Shown here piece by piece: positions 34,383 to 42,533 of a stretch of 64,000 nt of DNA. The stretch covers positions 18,611-82,610 of the forward strand of contig NZ_REFA01000012.1 in the NCBI RefSeq assembly GCF_003852705.1, given 5' to 3'. This stretch comes from Amniculibacterium aquaticum. Its GTDB lineage: Bacteria; Bacteroidota; Bacteroidia; Flavobacteriales; Weeksellaceae. How positions within the stretch are numbered: position 1 is the stretch's first letter; each line of letters begins with the position of its first letter. A program made the position numbers and the translations under genes. The notes beneath the pieces were generated by a model. It was not told where the DNA came from and did no database searches. It worked only from the letters and a program-made list of their open reading frames with translations.

Positions 34383-35417
34383 TTACTTTTTAAAATCTTC
34401 TTCGATATCGTATCTTGCAGTTGCTGAAATCGACAAATCTGCAAACTCACCCCTCTCGTATTTCAGTTGGGCGACCATCGCAATCATCGCAGCGTTATCT
34501 GTTGTATATTCAAATTTTGGTATAAACACTTCCCAACCTTTTCTTTCTACATTGGCCAACATTGCGTTTCTAAGCGCTGAATTGGCTGAAACTCCACCTG
34601 CAATCGCTATTTGATTGATGTTAAAATCTGCTGCTGCTTTTTCCAATTTTTTCATCAACACCGAAATGATGGTTGCTTGTACAGAAGCACAAAGATCATT
34701 CAGATTTTCTTTGACAAAGTCTGGATTCTTCTTTAATTCTTTTTGAACAAAATAAAGCACGGAAGTTTTTACCCCACTGAAAGAATAATTGTAGGCTTCC
34801 AATTTGGGCTTGCCAAACTCAAACGCTTTTGGATTTCCTTCTTTAGCCAATCGGTCAATAATAGGACCGGCAGGATAGTCAAGGTTAAAGATTTTCCCAA
34901 TTTTATCAAACGCTTCGCCGGCAGCATCGTCTATGGTTTTACCGACAATTTCCATGTCAAAATAATCTTTGACCAAAACAATCATGGTATGTCCTCCAGA
35001 AACGGTAAGACAGAGAAACGGAAATTTTGGTGGATTGGGATTGGCATCGTCAATAAAATGCGCTAAAATATGAGCCTGAAGATGGTTGACCTCTATCAGC
35101 GGAACTTGCAAACTCATGGACAATGACTTGGCAAAAGATGTCCCCACAAGCAACGAGCCTAAAAGTCCAGGTCCTCTTGTAAAACCTATGGCAGCAATTT
35201 GATTTTGTTGTATATTTGCTTGGCTGAATGCTTTTTGCACTACGGGAATAATGTTTTGCTGATGTGCTCTGGAAGCCAATTCCGGAACAACACCACCGTA
35301 TTCTATATGGATTTTTTGGTTGGCAGCAATATTAGAAAGGATTTTGTTTCCACAGATAATGGCTGCAGAAGTATCATCACATGAGGACTCGATTCCTAAA
35401 ATAATTTTTTCGCTCAT
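34383..35417 (-). CDS. tsaD: TsaD, tRNA t6A37 threonylcarbamoyltransferase
   Basis: 344-aa TsaD from the ATG at 35417 (MSEKIILGIESSCDD); the 97 upstream codons in the same frame lie inside tamB on the opposite strand and are rejected. Metal ligands are in HLQAH, and GGVSANSALR is the ASKHA phosphate loop. It transfers threonylcarbamoyl to A37 of ANN-decoding tRNAs with TsaB and TsaE. Divergent from tamB with 4 bp between start codons; its TTG-N18-TAAATTTG promoter sits inside the tamB coding start. Confidence 0.95.
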   Translation of the reverse strand: MSEKIILGIESSCDDTSAAIICGNKILSNIAANQKIHIEYGGVVPELASRAHQQNIIPVVQKAFSQANIQQNQIAAIGFTRGPGLLGSLLVGTSFAKSLSMSLQVPLIEVNHLQAHILAHFIDDANPNPPKFPFLCLTVSGGHTMIVLVKDYFDMEIVGKTIDDAAGEAFDKIGKIFNLDYPAGPIIDRLAKEGNPKAFEFGKPKLEAYNYSFSGVKTSVLYFVQKELKKNPDFVKENLNDLCASVQATIISVLMKKLEKAAADFNINQIAIAGGVSANSALRNAMLANVERKGWEVFIPKFEYTTDNAAMIAMVAQLKYERGEFADLSISATARYDIEEDFKK

Positions 35418-35421
35418 AATA

Positions 35422-38400
35422 ATGGCAAATTTAGAGAATAATAACGACAACCAAAATAATAAATCCAATCCAAAGAAATCCGCTGTGTCTTTGGGGAAAG
35501 AAAAAATATCCGAAGGGCTAAAAGAAGCTGAGGACTTTACGAATGATGCCATCCACCATCCTTTAGAAACCGCAGAAGCCGTGGCAAAACAAGCCGGAAA
35601 AGATGTTGTTAGTGTAAAATGGTGGGCACGATTACTGCAAATTCTTTTTTGGACCGTACTGTCTATTTTCGTCCTAATTTTTGTGATCATCAGTTTGCCG
35701 GCAACCAAAAATTACGCAGCTCAAAAGGTAATTGCGATGTTGAATAAAGATTTGAAATCTCAAATTTCTTTTCAGGATGTCGAAATCAACTATTTTGGAG
35801 ATGTTACCATCCATCGTGTACAAGCCAAAGACAATAGAAATTTTCCTTTTATAAAAATTGAAAAAGTATATGCCGACTCCAACTGGTTTTCATTGATTTT
35901 CAACTCCAGAAACATTCGTTTTCAATCGATTGCATTGGATCATTTGGACATGAAGGTCATCACCTACAAAGGCGACAGCATATCCAATTTCGTACGGTTT
36001 GTAGAATTGTTTGATGACGGCAAACCCAGGGATCCGAAAAGACCACCGTTTGAATTGAAGTCCAGAATTATGGTCACCAATTCTACAGTTTCCATCGTAA
36101 ACCAAAACAGTCCTGGAGATGCCGGAAAATGGTTGGATGCCAAAAATCTTAGTTTAACAATTCCTGAACTAAAAGTAAAAGGAGCCGATGTCCATGCACA
36201 GATCAACAATCTGAGATTCACGACCAATCGTTGGAATAAAAACCATTATGTAGAAACATTTTCTGGCGATTTTTTCTATTCGAAAAAGGCTTTAGAGATT
36301 AAAGACCTTACCTTCAACACTCCGCATTCTTTGTTGCAGGGCGGTATCAAATTCAACATAAACAACGGTTCTTGGGCAGACTTTAACAACAAAGTAAAAA
36401 TGGAGCTCGACTTCGTACAAGGAAGTCAACTGAGCGGTTACGATCTGAGCTATTTTGTCACCAATTGGGACAACCATAAGCCGGTAAAAATTTCGGGACA
36501 ACTTGCAGGACCTCTGAACAGCATGGTGCTGAAAAATTTTGTTTTGGGCAATTCATTATTTAGCTTCAATACAAAAAAATTGAGCCTAAACAAGATCACA
36601 AATCCTGAAAAATTCACCATCCAAAGTGAAGGCATCTCGACCGACTTCACTTATCAAGATTTGAAATCGGCCATGCCTACCTTTATTTCCAAAAAACTTA
36701 AAAACTTTGCGGATAATTTTGGTAGAATGAAATACAACGGCTCGATCAAAGTGCAGCCTCATGAAATTTTTGTAGAAAAAGGACAAGCAATTACCGGAAT
36801 TGGACAAGCCACAATCTCTCAGTTCTACCTTAGCGATTACAGCACCAACATGCCTAAATATCGCGGTTATGCCGAAGTAAAAGACCTGAACACTTCAGTA
36901 ATTACAAAAAGCAAACAAGTCGGATTGCTTTCTGGAAAATTTAAAGTGGACGGTAGAAGTTTTGATGTGAACACCATGGTCCTGAACACCCAATCTCAGG
37001 TAGAAAAAATTGAAATTGCCGGTAAAACCATCCACAATATCAATCTTGATGGTCGTTTGGATCACAAAAAATATTTCGGGAAAATAGACATTAACGATCA
37101 AGCTGCAAAGCTTACCGTAGAGGGTTTAATCGACTTTAGCACGCCGAAATTGAAAGCAGATATTGAGAGCAACATCCAACATTTGCAACTTAATTATTTC
37201 ACCAATACCAGCACTCCACAAATAGTAAGCGGCAAGTTAAAAGGAAAGATCCTATTTACCAACATGAACGATATGCATTTGGAAACGGATATCGATCATT
37301 TGTCGGTATTTAACGGAAAAGAAAAAATCCTGATTCCAGCTTCGCAAATAAAAATTTATAACGAAACCAGCAATAAAATAATCGCTGTTAACGCACCATC
37401 CGTTTTGCAAGGAGAACTACGAGGTCAGTACAACCTTTCCGACCTTGGTGGCATGCTACAAAATGGACTGAATAAAATTTTGGTGGGACCGCATCCAAAA
37501 AAATTATACAGAAACCAATATTTTGATGCCAATTTCACAATTCAACAAAACATCATCAACTATTTTGCACCTGAATTAAAACTAAAAAAAGGAGCACACA
37601 TCGTTGCGAAGTACGATGGAAATAGCAATAACCTTAAGCTGAATGCGCAAGCCGAATCTTTAAAATACATGATGACCAAAACCGAGGACATCACCGATGC
37701 TGAGCTGGAACTTGCCAAACAAAACCCCAATTATCACCCAAAACCCAAAGTGGTAAAAGACAGTATTGTGGCAGATCAGCTTGCGATTACCATAGATACT
37801 TCAAAACTAGAAAATCAAATCGTTGCTAAACTTGAACATTTGGAGTACGGTGAAAATAAATTTAAAAACATAGAAATACACGGAGAAAACGAGGACGATA
37901 GAAACCTGCATGTGACCACCAACTTTAAAGTTGACAACAACGATGTGGAAGGCAAGGAATATCAAATTGCTTTCGACCAAACCATCAACTCCAACGGTGA
38001 TTTTGTTTTTCGTTTTGAACCCACACAGATTGATTATAAAAATGTTAAATGGAACATCGACACCAATCACGATTTGGAGCATACCATCACCTATAAAAAA
38101 GCAACCGGGGAAATTGACATTAGAAACCTAAAAATATTTTCTGACGATAGCGAGATTGTGCTGAATCGATTTAACTTTAAATCCGGAAAAGAATATGAAG
38201 CCGATGCGGTGGTACAAAATTTAGAAATTTCCAAAATACTTCAAATGATTGGTGGCGAAAAGCCCATTGATGCAGAAGGGTTAGCAAACGGTAATCTCCA
38301 TATAAAAATGGACAAAAACACCATAAAACCACTGATCGATATCGACTTCAGTAACCTAAAAATGAACGGTAAAGAAATGGGTAATGCCGAAGTTATTATA

Positions 38401-40191
38401 GAAAATTCCGAACACCCAAACATCTATAAAGTATCTACCGTAATAAAAAGAGCTCAACTCTTGGGCGAAAACCCTTTGGATATCAGCGGTACTATTGACA
38501 ATACCGGAAAAAAAGCAATACTAAACCTTTCGGCTCAGCTCAAAGACTTTGAATTGGGATTTGCCAATGAATTTGTGAAAGGAATTTTTAGCAATCTGAG
38601 AGGTAAAGCCAACGGAGAATTGAAAATCACAGGGCCTCTGAACGACATTGACTACAGTGGAGACATTGCCTTGAAAAAGTTCGGACTGAAATTGGACTTT
38701 ACAGGGGTAGATTACAATATGGACGACTGTGTCATAAACCTTTCCAAAGGATTGGCCATTCTGAATGACATTGGCATAAAGGACGGCAGAAAAAACTCAA
38801 GTGGAACCATTTCAGGAGCCATACAATTCCAAACACTTTCTTCAATGGGCGTCAACTTGGTAATGAGAGCCGACAATCTACTCATGTTAAACACGACCCA
38901 AAAAGATTTCGATTTATTCTGGGGAATGGTTTATGGACAAGGCACGCTCTTTGTCGATGGTCCCGTTTCTGCGTTAAACATTTCTACACCCGACATGAAA
39001 GCCCTGAACAACAGTACCTTCACCTTCAACTCCTCCTCTGCGGGATCCGTAGAAGAATTCAAATTATTGAGGTTCTTAAAAACCGATCAAACCGGAATTA
39101 TTTCTGAAGAAATGAAGAAAAAATCAGGTGCCAATATGGACATCGATTTCAATCTAAGTGTTGACAAAGGTACCACAGTAAATGTTTTGGTTGGCGACGG
39201 CATGGGAGATATTTCCGTACACGGTCACTCCAACAGTTTACGATTCCAGATGAGCAGACAAGGCGTTGTAGAAATGAACGGTACCTATGTGGTAGACAAC
39301 GGAACTTTTATTTCCAAAGAAATCCTGAACCGTACTTTCCAAATTGTAAAAGGAAGTAACATCCGTTGGGACGGAGAAGCCATGACCCCCGAATTGGACA
39401 TAAAAGCCAATTATCCAAGAATGGTCACCAACGCCGGTGCCTACCTTGGGATGACTTCTATACCTCCAATCAATATGTTGTTGGAAACCAAAATTACCGG
39501 TACCCTTAACAAACCCGAATTGGGATTTGGTATTTCCGCATTGGATGTCTCCACTCAAGTTAAAGAAGCATTAGCGGCGAAAATAAACCAACAAGACGAA
39601 AAGGTAATTCAGTTCGGATCCATATTGGTACTCAGCAATTTTAATGTCCAAAACACGGCATTTGACATTGGCAATATGGGAAGTTTTGCCGAAAGTTCGG
39701 GATACAACCTATTATTCAAACAATTGGGATCGGTACTAAACACCATCAGCAACCAAGTACAAATTGACTTGAATTATGTAAAAGGAGATCAAGCCTCGCA
39801 AATGGGAGACCGAGCCAATGCCGGTGTCAACTTCAGCGTATCTCCAAGAATAACCATTAAGACCGGGATGGGTATCCCGCTCACCAAAGGTACAGCAAGT
39901 GCAGCTGTAAATTATTTGTCCGCCGAGGGAACCTTAGAATACGATGCCTCTAAAATGAACGACGGCAGCTTCATCATCCGTGGATACTCTAAACCATCCA
40001 ATATTGGTATGATCGGTACACAAGGGGTAACCAACGGAATGGCCAACCAAACTTATGGAGTGGGTGCGGTTTGGACCAAAAGTTTTCAAACATTGTTTAA
40101 ACGAAAAAGTAAAGCAAAAAAATCAGAGAAAAACAATGACAAAACTCATACTATCGTAAATGATTCCATCAAAAAAGACAGTATTAAATAA
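35422..40191 (+). CDS. tamB: TamB-like translocation and assembly protein (DUF490)
   Basis: 1589-aa giant envelope protein from the ATG at 35422. A polar N-terminal 65 residues, then one transmembrane helix (LLQILFWTVLSIFVLIFVII), then a very long beta-taco body, and a C-terminal DUF490 domain (MGDRANAGVNFSVSPRITIK region, about 1440-1560). TamB-family proteins bridge inner and outer membranes to carry phospholipids or help insert outer-membrane proteins. The last 25 residues are Lys/Ser/Asp-rich. The extended ORF (from 35320) would overlap tsaD and has no support. Confidence 0.9.
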   Translation: MANLENNNDNQNNKSNPKKSAVSLGKEKISEGLKEAEDFTNDAIHHPLETAEAVAKQAGKDVVSVKWWARLLQILFWTVLSIFVLIFVIISLPATKNYAAQKVIAMLNKDLKSQISFQDVEINYFGDVTIHRVQAKDNRNFPFIKIEKVYADSNWFSLIFNSRNIRFQSIALDHLDMKVITYKGDSISNFVRFVELFDDGKPRDPKRPPFELKSRIMVTNSTVSIVNQNSPGDAGKWLDAKNLSLTIPELKVKGADVHAQINNLRFTTNRWNKNHYVETFSGDFFYSKKALEIKDLTFNTPHSLLQGGIKFNINNGSWADFNNKVKMELDFVQGSQLSGYDLSYFVTNWDNHKPVKISGQLAGPLNSMVLKNFVLGNSLFSFNTKKLSLNKITNPEKFTIQSEGISTDFTYQDLKSAMPTFISKKLKNFADNFGRMKYNGSIKVQPHEIFVEKGQAITGIGQATISQFYLSDYSTNMPKYRGYAEVKDLNTSVITKSKQVGLLSGKFKVDGRSFDVNTMVLNTQSQVEKIEIAGKTIHNINLDGRLDHKKYFGKIDINDQAAKLTVEGLIDFSTPKLKADIESNIQHLQLNYFTNTSTPQIVSGKLKGKILFTNMNDMHLETDIDHLSVFNGKEKILIPASQIKIYNETSNKIIAVNAPSVLQGELRGQYNLSDLGGMLQNGLNKILVGPHPKKLYRNQYFDANFTIQQNIINYFAPELKLKKGAHIVAKYDGNSNNLKLNAQAESLKYMMTKTEDITDAELELAKQNPNYHPKPKVVKDSIVADQLAITIDTSKLENQIVAKLEHLEYGENKFKNIEIHGENEDDRNLHVTTNFKVDNNDVEGKEYQIAFDQTINSNGDFVFRFEPTQIDYKNVKWNIDTNHDLEHTITYKKATGEIDIRNLKIFSDDSEIVLNRFNFKSGKEYEADAVVQNLEISKILQMIGGEKPIDAEGLANGNLHIKMDKNTIKPLIDIDFSNLKMNGKEMGNAEVIIENSEHPNIYKVSTVIKRAQLLGENPLDISGTIDNTGKKAILNLSAQLKDFELGFANEFVKGIFSNLRGKANGELKITGPLNDIDYSGDIALKKFGLKLDFTGVDYNMDDCVINLSKGLAILNDIGIKDGRKNSSGTISGAIQFQTLSSMGVNLVMRADNLLMLNTTQKDFDLFWGMVYGQGTLFVDGPVSALNISTPDMKALNNSTFTFNSSSAGSVEEFKLLRFLKTDQTGIISEEMKKKSGANMDIDFNLSVDKGTTVNVLVGDGMGDISVHGHSNSLRFQMSRQGVVEMNGTYVVDNGTFISKEILNRTFQIVKGSNIRWDGEAMTPELDIKANYPRMVTNAGAYLGMTSIPPINMLLETKITGTLNKPELGFGISALDVSTQVKEALAAKINQQDEKVIQFGSILVLSNFNVQNTAFDIGNMGSFAESSGYNLLFKQLGSVLNTISNQVQIDLNYVKGDQASQMGDRANAGVNFSVSPRITIKTGMGIPLTKGTASAAVNYLSAEGTLEYDASKMNDGSFIIRGYSKPSNIGMIGTQGVTNGMANQTYGVGAVWTKSFQTLFKRKSKAKKSEKNNDKTHTIVNDSIKKDSIK
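35426..35454 (-). promoter_or_regulatory. tsaD-rsmE promoter inside tamB
   Basis: Minus strand TTG (35454-35452), 18 bp, TAAATTTG (35433-35426). The -7 box ends 8 nt before the tsaD ATG, which would give a leader of only a few bases. Confidence 0.6.
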
Positions 40192-40270
40192 TTATAATCG
40201 ACTAAGTATGTTAAAAATTATAAATTTTTGTTAATATTTATGTATTTTTTTCAATTTTAAGATATTGTTG

Positions 40271-40278
40271 TAAATTTG
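40271..40278 (+). promoter_or_regulatory. -7 box of the Lrp-type regulator gene
   Basis: TAAATTTG preceded by TTGTTG; strong match to the -7 consensus, 43 nt before the ATG. The -33 region has only T-rich sequence. Confidence 0.55.
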
Positions 40279-40321
40279 CAGAATAATTAAAATGTTATTA
40301 ACAAATTTATAATATAGCAAA

Positions 40322-40792
40322 ATGAATTACCAACTAGATGAAATTGATAAGAAAATTCTTGATTTTTTAGTAGAAAACACAAGAATGCCTTTCACAGAAA
40401 TTGCAAAGCAAATGGATGTATCTGCCGGTACGATCCATGTGAGAGTAAAGAAAATGGAGGATGCAGGAATTATTTTGGGGTCTTCACTCATTATAGATTA
40501 CAGTAAACTGGACTACCATTTTACTGCTTTCATCGGGATTTTACTAACAAAATCCAACAGAACACAAGATGTATTGAAAGAACTAGCAGAGATACCAAAT
40601 GTTATCGAAGCTTCCGTAATCTCTGGTAAATACAACATTTTCTGTAAGGTAAAAGCAAAAAACACAGACGATGCTAAGAGAATCATCTACCAAATCGACG
40701 ACATCCAAGATGTTATGCGCACGGAAAGTATGATCTCTATGGAAGAGTTCTTGTCAGACAAAAACAGATTAATCAAGGCCATTCCTGTTTAA
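40322..40792 (+). CDS. Lrp/AsnC family transcription regulator
   Basis: 156-aa regulator with an N-terminal HTH (LDEIDKKILDFLVENTRMPF then VSAGTIHVRVKKMEDAGII) and a C-terminal RAM/AsnC effector domain (residues 65-145). It would sense an amino acid and act as a dimer or octamer. Its target is not visible from context. Followed by a textbook terminator at 40818. Confidence 0.93.
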   Translation: MNYQLDEIDKKILDFLVENTRMPFTEIAKQMDVSAGTIHVRVKKMEDAGIILGSSLIIDYSKLDYHFTAFIGILLTKSNRTQDVLKELAEIPNVIEASVISGKYNIFCKVKAKNTDDAKRIIYQIDDIQDVMRTESMISMEEFLSDKNRLIKAIPV

Positions 40793-40817
40793 TCTTCGTT
40801 AATCGATATTTTCAATG

Positions 40818-40849
40818 AAACTTTTGGATTTCTATCCAAAAGTTTTTTT
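40818..40849 (+). terminator. terminator of the Lrp gene
   Basis: Perfect 12-bp stem (40818-40829 with 40834-40845), 4-nt loop and seven T. The next promoter box begins 2 nt beyond. Confidence 0.92.
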
Positions 40850-40850
40850 C

Positions 40851-40858
40851 TATTTTTG
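40851..40858 (+). promoter_or_regulatory. -7 box directly before the 124-aa membrane protein gene
   Basis: TATTTTTG ends 4 nt before the ATG at 40863; a TTG at 40824-40826 lies 24 bp upstream inside the Lrp terminator. Suggests a leaderless mRNA. Confidence 0.5.
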
Positions 40859-40862
40859 AAGC

Positions 40863-41237
40863 ATGGAAAACCAATATTTTGGAGAAGTAAAAAAAAGAAG
40901 TCTTTCTTTTTATTTGGCACTTGCAATAACATTTATATTTTACATCCTTATGCTGAATACGGACATGGCTCAGTATTCTCAGCACCATGAGACCGGAGTT
41001 CCGTCCTGGTTTATTTCCGTATTATTTGGCGTAGATGCTATCATTTTGGTTTCATTAATTTTGGTTTATTTTTTCAAAAAAATTGGAGTATATTTACTTC
41101 CGTTATTTGTCATGGTACACCATTTGTTATACGAGTTTTATCTATCAACAACCCTTTTAGCGGGGCTACATCTCCTATTTGTTTTCCTAACTGCAGGATT
41201 ATTGGTGATTATCCCTCGTTGGAAATTATTTAAATAA
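40863..41237 (+). CDS. unknown four-helix membrane protein
   Basis: 124-aa protein with four predicted transmembrane helices and His-rich spots (QYSQHHETG and MVHHLLYEFYL) that could bind metal or heme. No family recognised. The Rrf2-type regulator gene starts 5 bp after its stop, and the RIC repair gene follows, so it belongs to a probable Fe-S/NO response group; its function is inferred only from that. Confidence 0.75.
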   Translation: MENQYFGEVKKRSLSFYLALAITFIFYILMLNTDMAQYSQHHETGVPSWFISVLFGVDAIILVSLILVYFFKKIGVYLLPLFVMVHHLLYEFYLSTTLLAGLHLLFVFLTAGLLVIIPRWKLFK

Positions 41238-41242
41238 GATTT

Positions 41243-41677
41243 ATGTTTTCAAAAGCTTGTGAATACGCAATAAAATCTTCCATATACATTGCCCAAAGCA
41301 GCATAGCCGGCAAAAGAGTCAATGTAAAAGAAGTATCCAAAGCTGTGGATGCTCCAGAGGCATTTACTGCAAAAATCCTGCAACAACTTTGCCGTGAAGG
41401 CATCATGGAATCCATCCGAGGCAAACAAGGTGGTTTTATTTTTTCTGAAGAAAAACTCTCAGAAATCAAAATTTACGACATCGTAAAAGTGATTGATGGA
41501 GATGCCATACTGTACCAATGCGGCTTGGGTCTGAAGGAATGTTCGGATACCAATCCATGTCCTGTACACGACACTTATAAAATCATCAAAGAAAATCTGA
41601 TGGTTATGGTGAAAAAATATTCTCTGAAAGATTTAGCCGAACGATCAGAACAAGGACTTTTCCGATTGAAAGTATAA
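41243..41677 (+). CDS. Rrf2 family regulator with Fe-S cysteines (NsrR/IscR-like)
   Basis: 144-aa winged-HTH regulator of the Rrf2 family (MFSKACEYAIKSSIYIAQSS; HTH near 28-50). Three cysteines in CGLGLKECSDTNPCPVHD match the cluster-binding loop of Fe-S sensors in NsrR, IscR and RsrR. The neighbouring RIC gene makes a nitric-oxide sensor of NsrR type the best guess, but IscR-type iron sensing cannot be excluded. Confidence 0.88.
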   Translation: MFSKACEYAIKSSIYIAQSSIAGKRVNVKEVSKAVDAPEAFTAKILQQLCREGIMESIRGKQGGFIFSEEKLSEIKIYDIVKVIDGDAILYQCGLGLKECSDTNPCPVHDTYKIIKENLMVMVKKYSLKDLAERSEQGLFRLKV

Positions 41678-41702
41678 TTTTTTGTTAATAAATAAGATAA
41701 AT

Positions 41703-41733
41703 TTGTCCGCATAACTTTTATTCTATAAATTTG
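41703..41733 (+). promoter_or_regulatory. promoter of the RIC gene
   Basis: TTG (41703-41705), 20 bp, TAAATTTG (41726-41733). The -33 region overlaps another TAAATTTG (41698-41705), and both are followed by similar bases (TCCGCAT and CGGCAT), so the site is partly a direct repeat and may be an operator for the upstream regulator. Confidence 0.6.
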
Positions 41734-41755
41734 CGGCATCAATTTATCCTATATT

Positions 41756-42478
41756 ATGACAACGATAAATAAAACCATCGGAGAAATGGTTGCTGAAGAT
41801 TTTAGAACAGCAGCTGTATTCAAAAAATTTGGCATTGATTTTTGCTGTAAAGGTAACAGAAGCATTGAAGAAGCTTGTGAGCCACAAAATATTAACACAG
41901 AAGAACTGTACGCAGCTCTAGAAAATTTGAATACCGAAAACAGTGCTGGAGGCGATTTCAATACTTGGCCATTGGATTTATTGGCCGATTATGTAGAAAA
42001 AGTACACCACTCTTATGTTGCTGAAAAAACTCCTGTATTACTACAATTCCTCAACAAAGTTAGCCGTGTACACGGAGAAAGACATCCCGAATTGGTCGAA
42101 ATATACCAACTGTTCGAAGACTCTGCCCAAGACTTAGCGGCACACATGAAAAAGGAGGAATTAATCCTTTTCCCTTTCATCAAAAAAATGATGCACGCCG
42201 AGAAAAACAATATTGAATTGGACAATCCTCATTTTGGTTCTGTAGAAAATCCAGTTGCCATGATGAAACACGACCACGAAATGGAAGGCGAAAGATTCAG
42301 AAAAATTGCAGAACTGAGCGACAATTACCAATTTCCGGAAGATGCTTGCAATACTTACAGAGTGACCTACCAAATGTTGGAAGATTTCGAAAACGATTTG
42401 CACAAACACATCCACCTAGAAAACAACATCCTTTTTCCAAAAGCTGTAGCTTTGGAACTTAAACTTAGGAATAATTAA
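41756..42478 (+). CDS. ric: RIC/YtfE iron-sulfur cluster repair protein
   Basis: 240-aa di-iron protein. The N-terminal DUF542/ScdA-N region has FGIDFCCKG, and the hemerythrin-like C-terminal domain carries the ligand set in KVHHSYV, HMKKEELILFPF, MKHDHEMEGERF and LHKHIHLENNILFP. It repairs Fe-S clusters damaged by NO or oxidative stress. Adjacent to the Fe-S Rrf2 regulator, consistent with a nitrosative-stress regulon. A GC-rich terminator follows. Confidence 0.92.
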   Translation: MTTINKTIGEMVAEDFRTAAVFKKFGIDFCCKGNRSIEEACEPQNINTEELYAALENLNTENSAGGDFNTWPLDLLADYVEKVHHSYVAEKTPVLLQFLNKVSRVHGERHPELVEIYQLFEDSAQDLAAHMKKEELILFPFIKKMMHAEKNNIELDNPHFGSVENPVAMMKHDHEMEGERFRKIAELSDNYQFPEDACNTYRVTYQMLEDFENDLHKHIHLENNILFPKAVALELKLRNN

Positions 42479-42509
42479 TATATCCATATTGTTATCACTT
42501 TTGATTTTT

Positions 42510-42533
42510 GCCCCTGTTTTTCAGGGGCTTTTT
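42510..42533 (+). terminator. terminator of the RIC gene
   Basis: GCCCCTG, five-T loop, CAGGGGC, then five T. The last T is also the first base of the convergent helicase stop codon. Confidence 0.88.

Noticed and set aside
35320..35421. N-terminal extension of TamB by 34 residues
   Set aside because: It overlaps the tsaD coding start and does not resemble a TamB N-terminus.
35418..35708. N-terminal extension of TsaD by 97 residues
   Set aside because: The real TsaD start (MSEKIILGIESS) is at 35417; the extension is antisense to tamB.
42013..42415. minus-strand ORFs across the RIC gene
   Set aside because: Antisense to an intact hemerythrin-like gene with complete ligand motifs.
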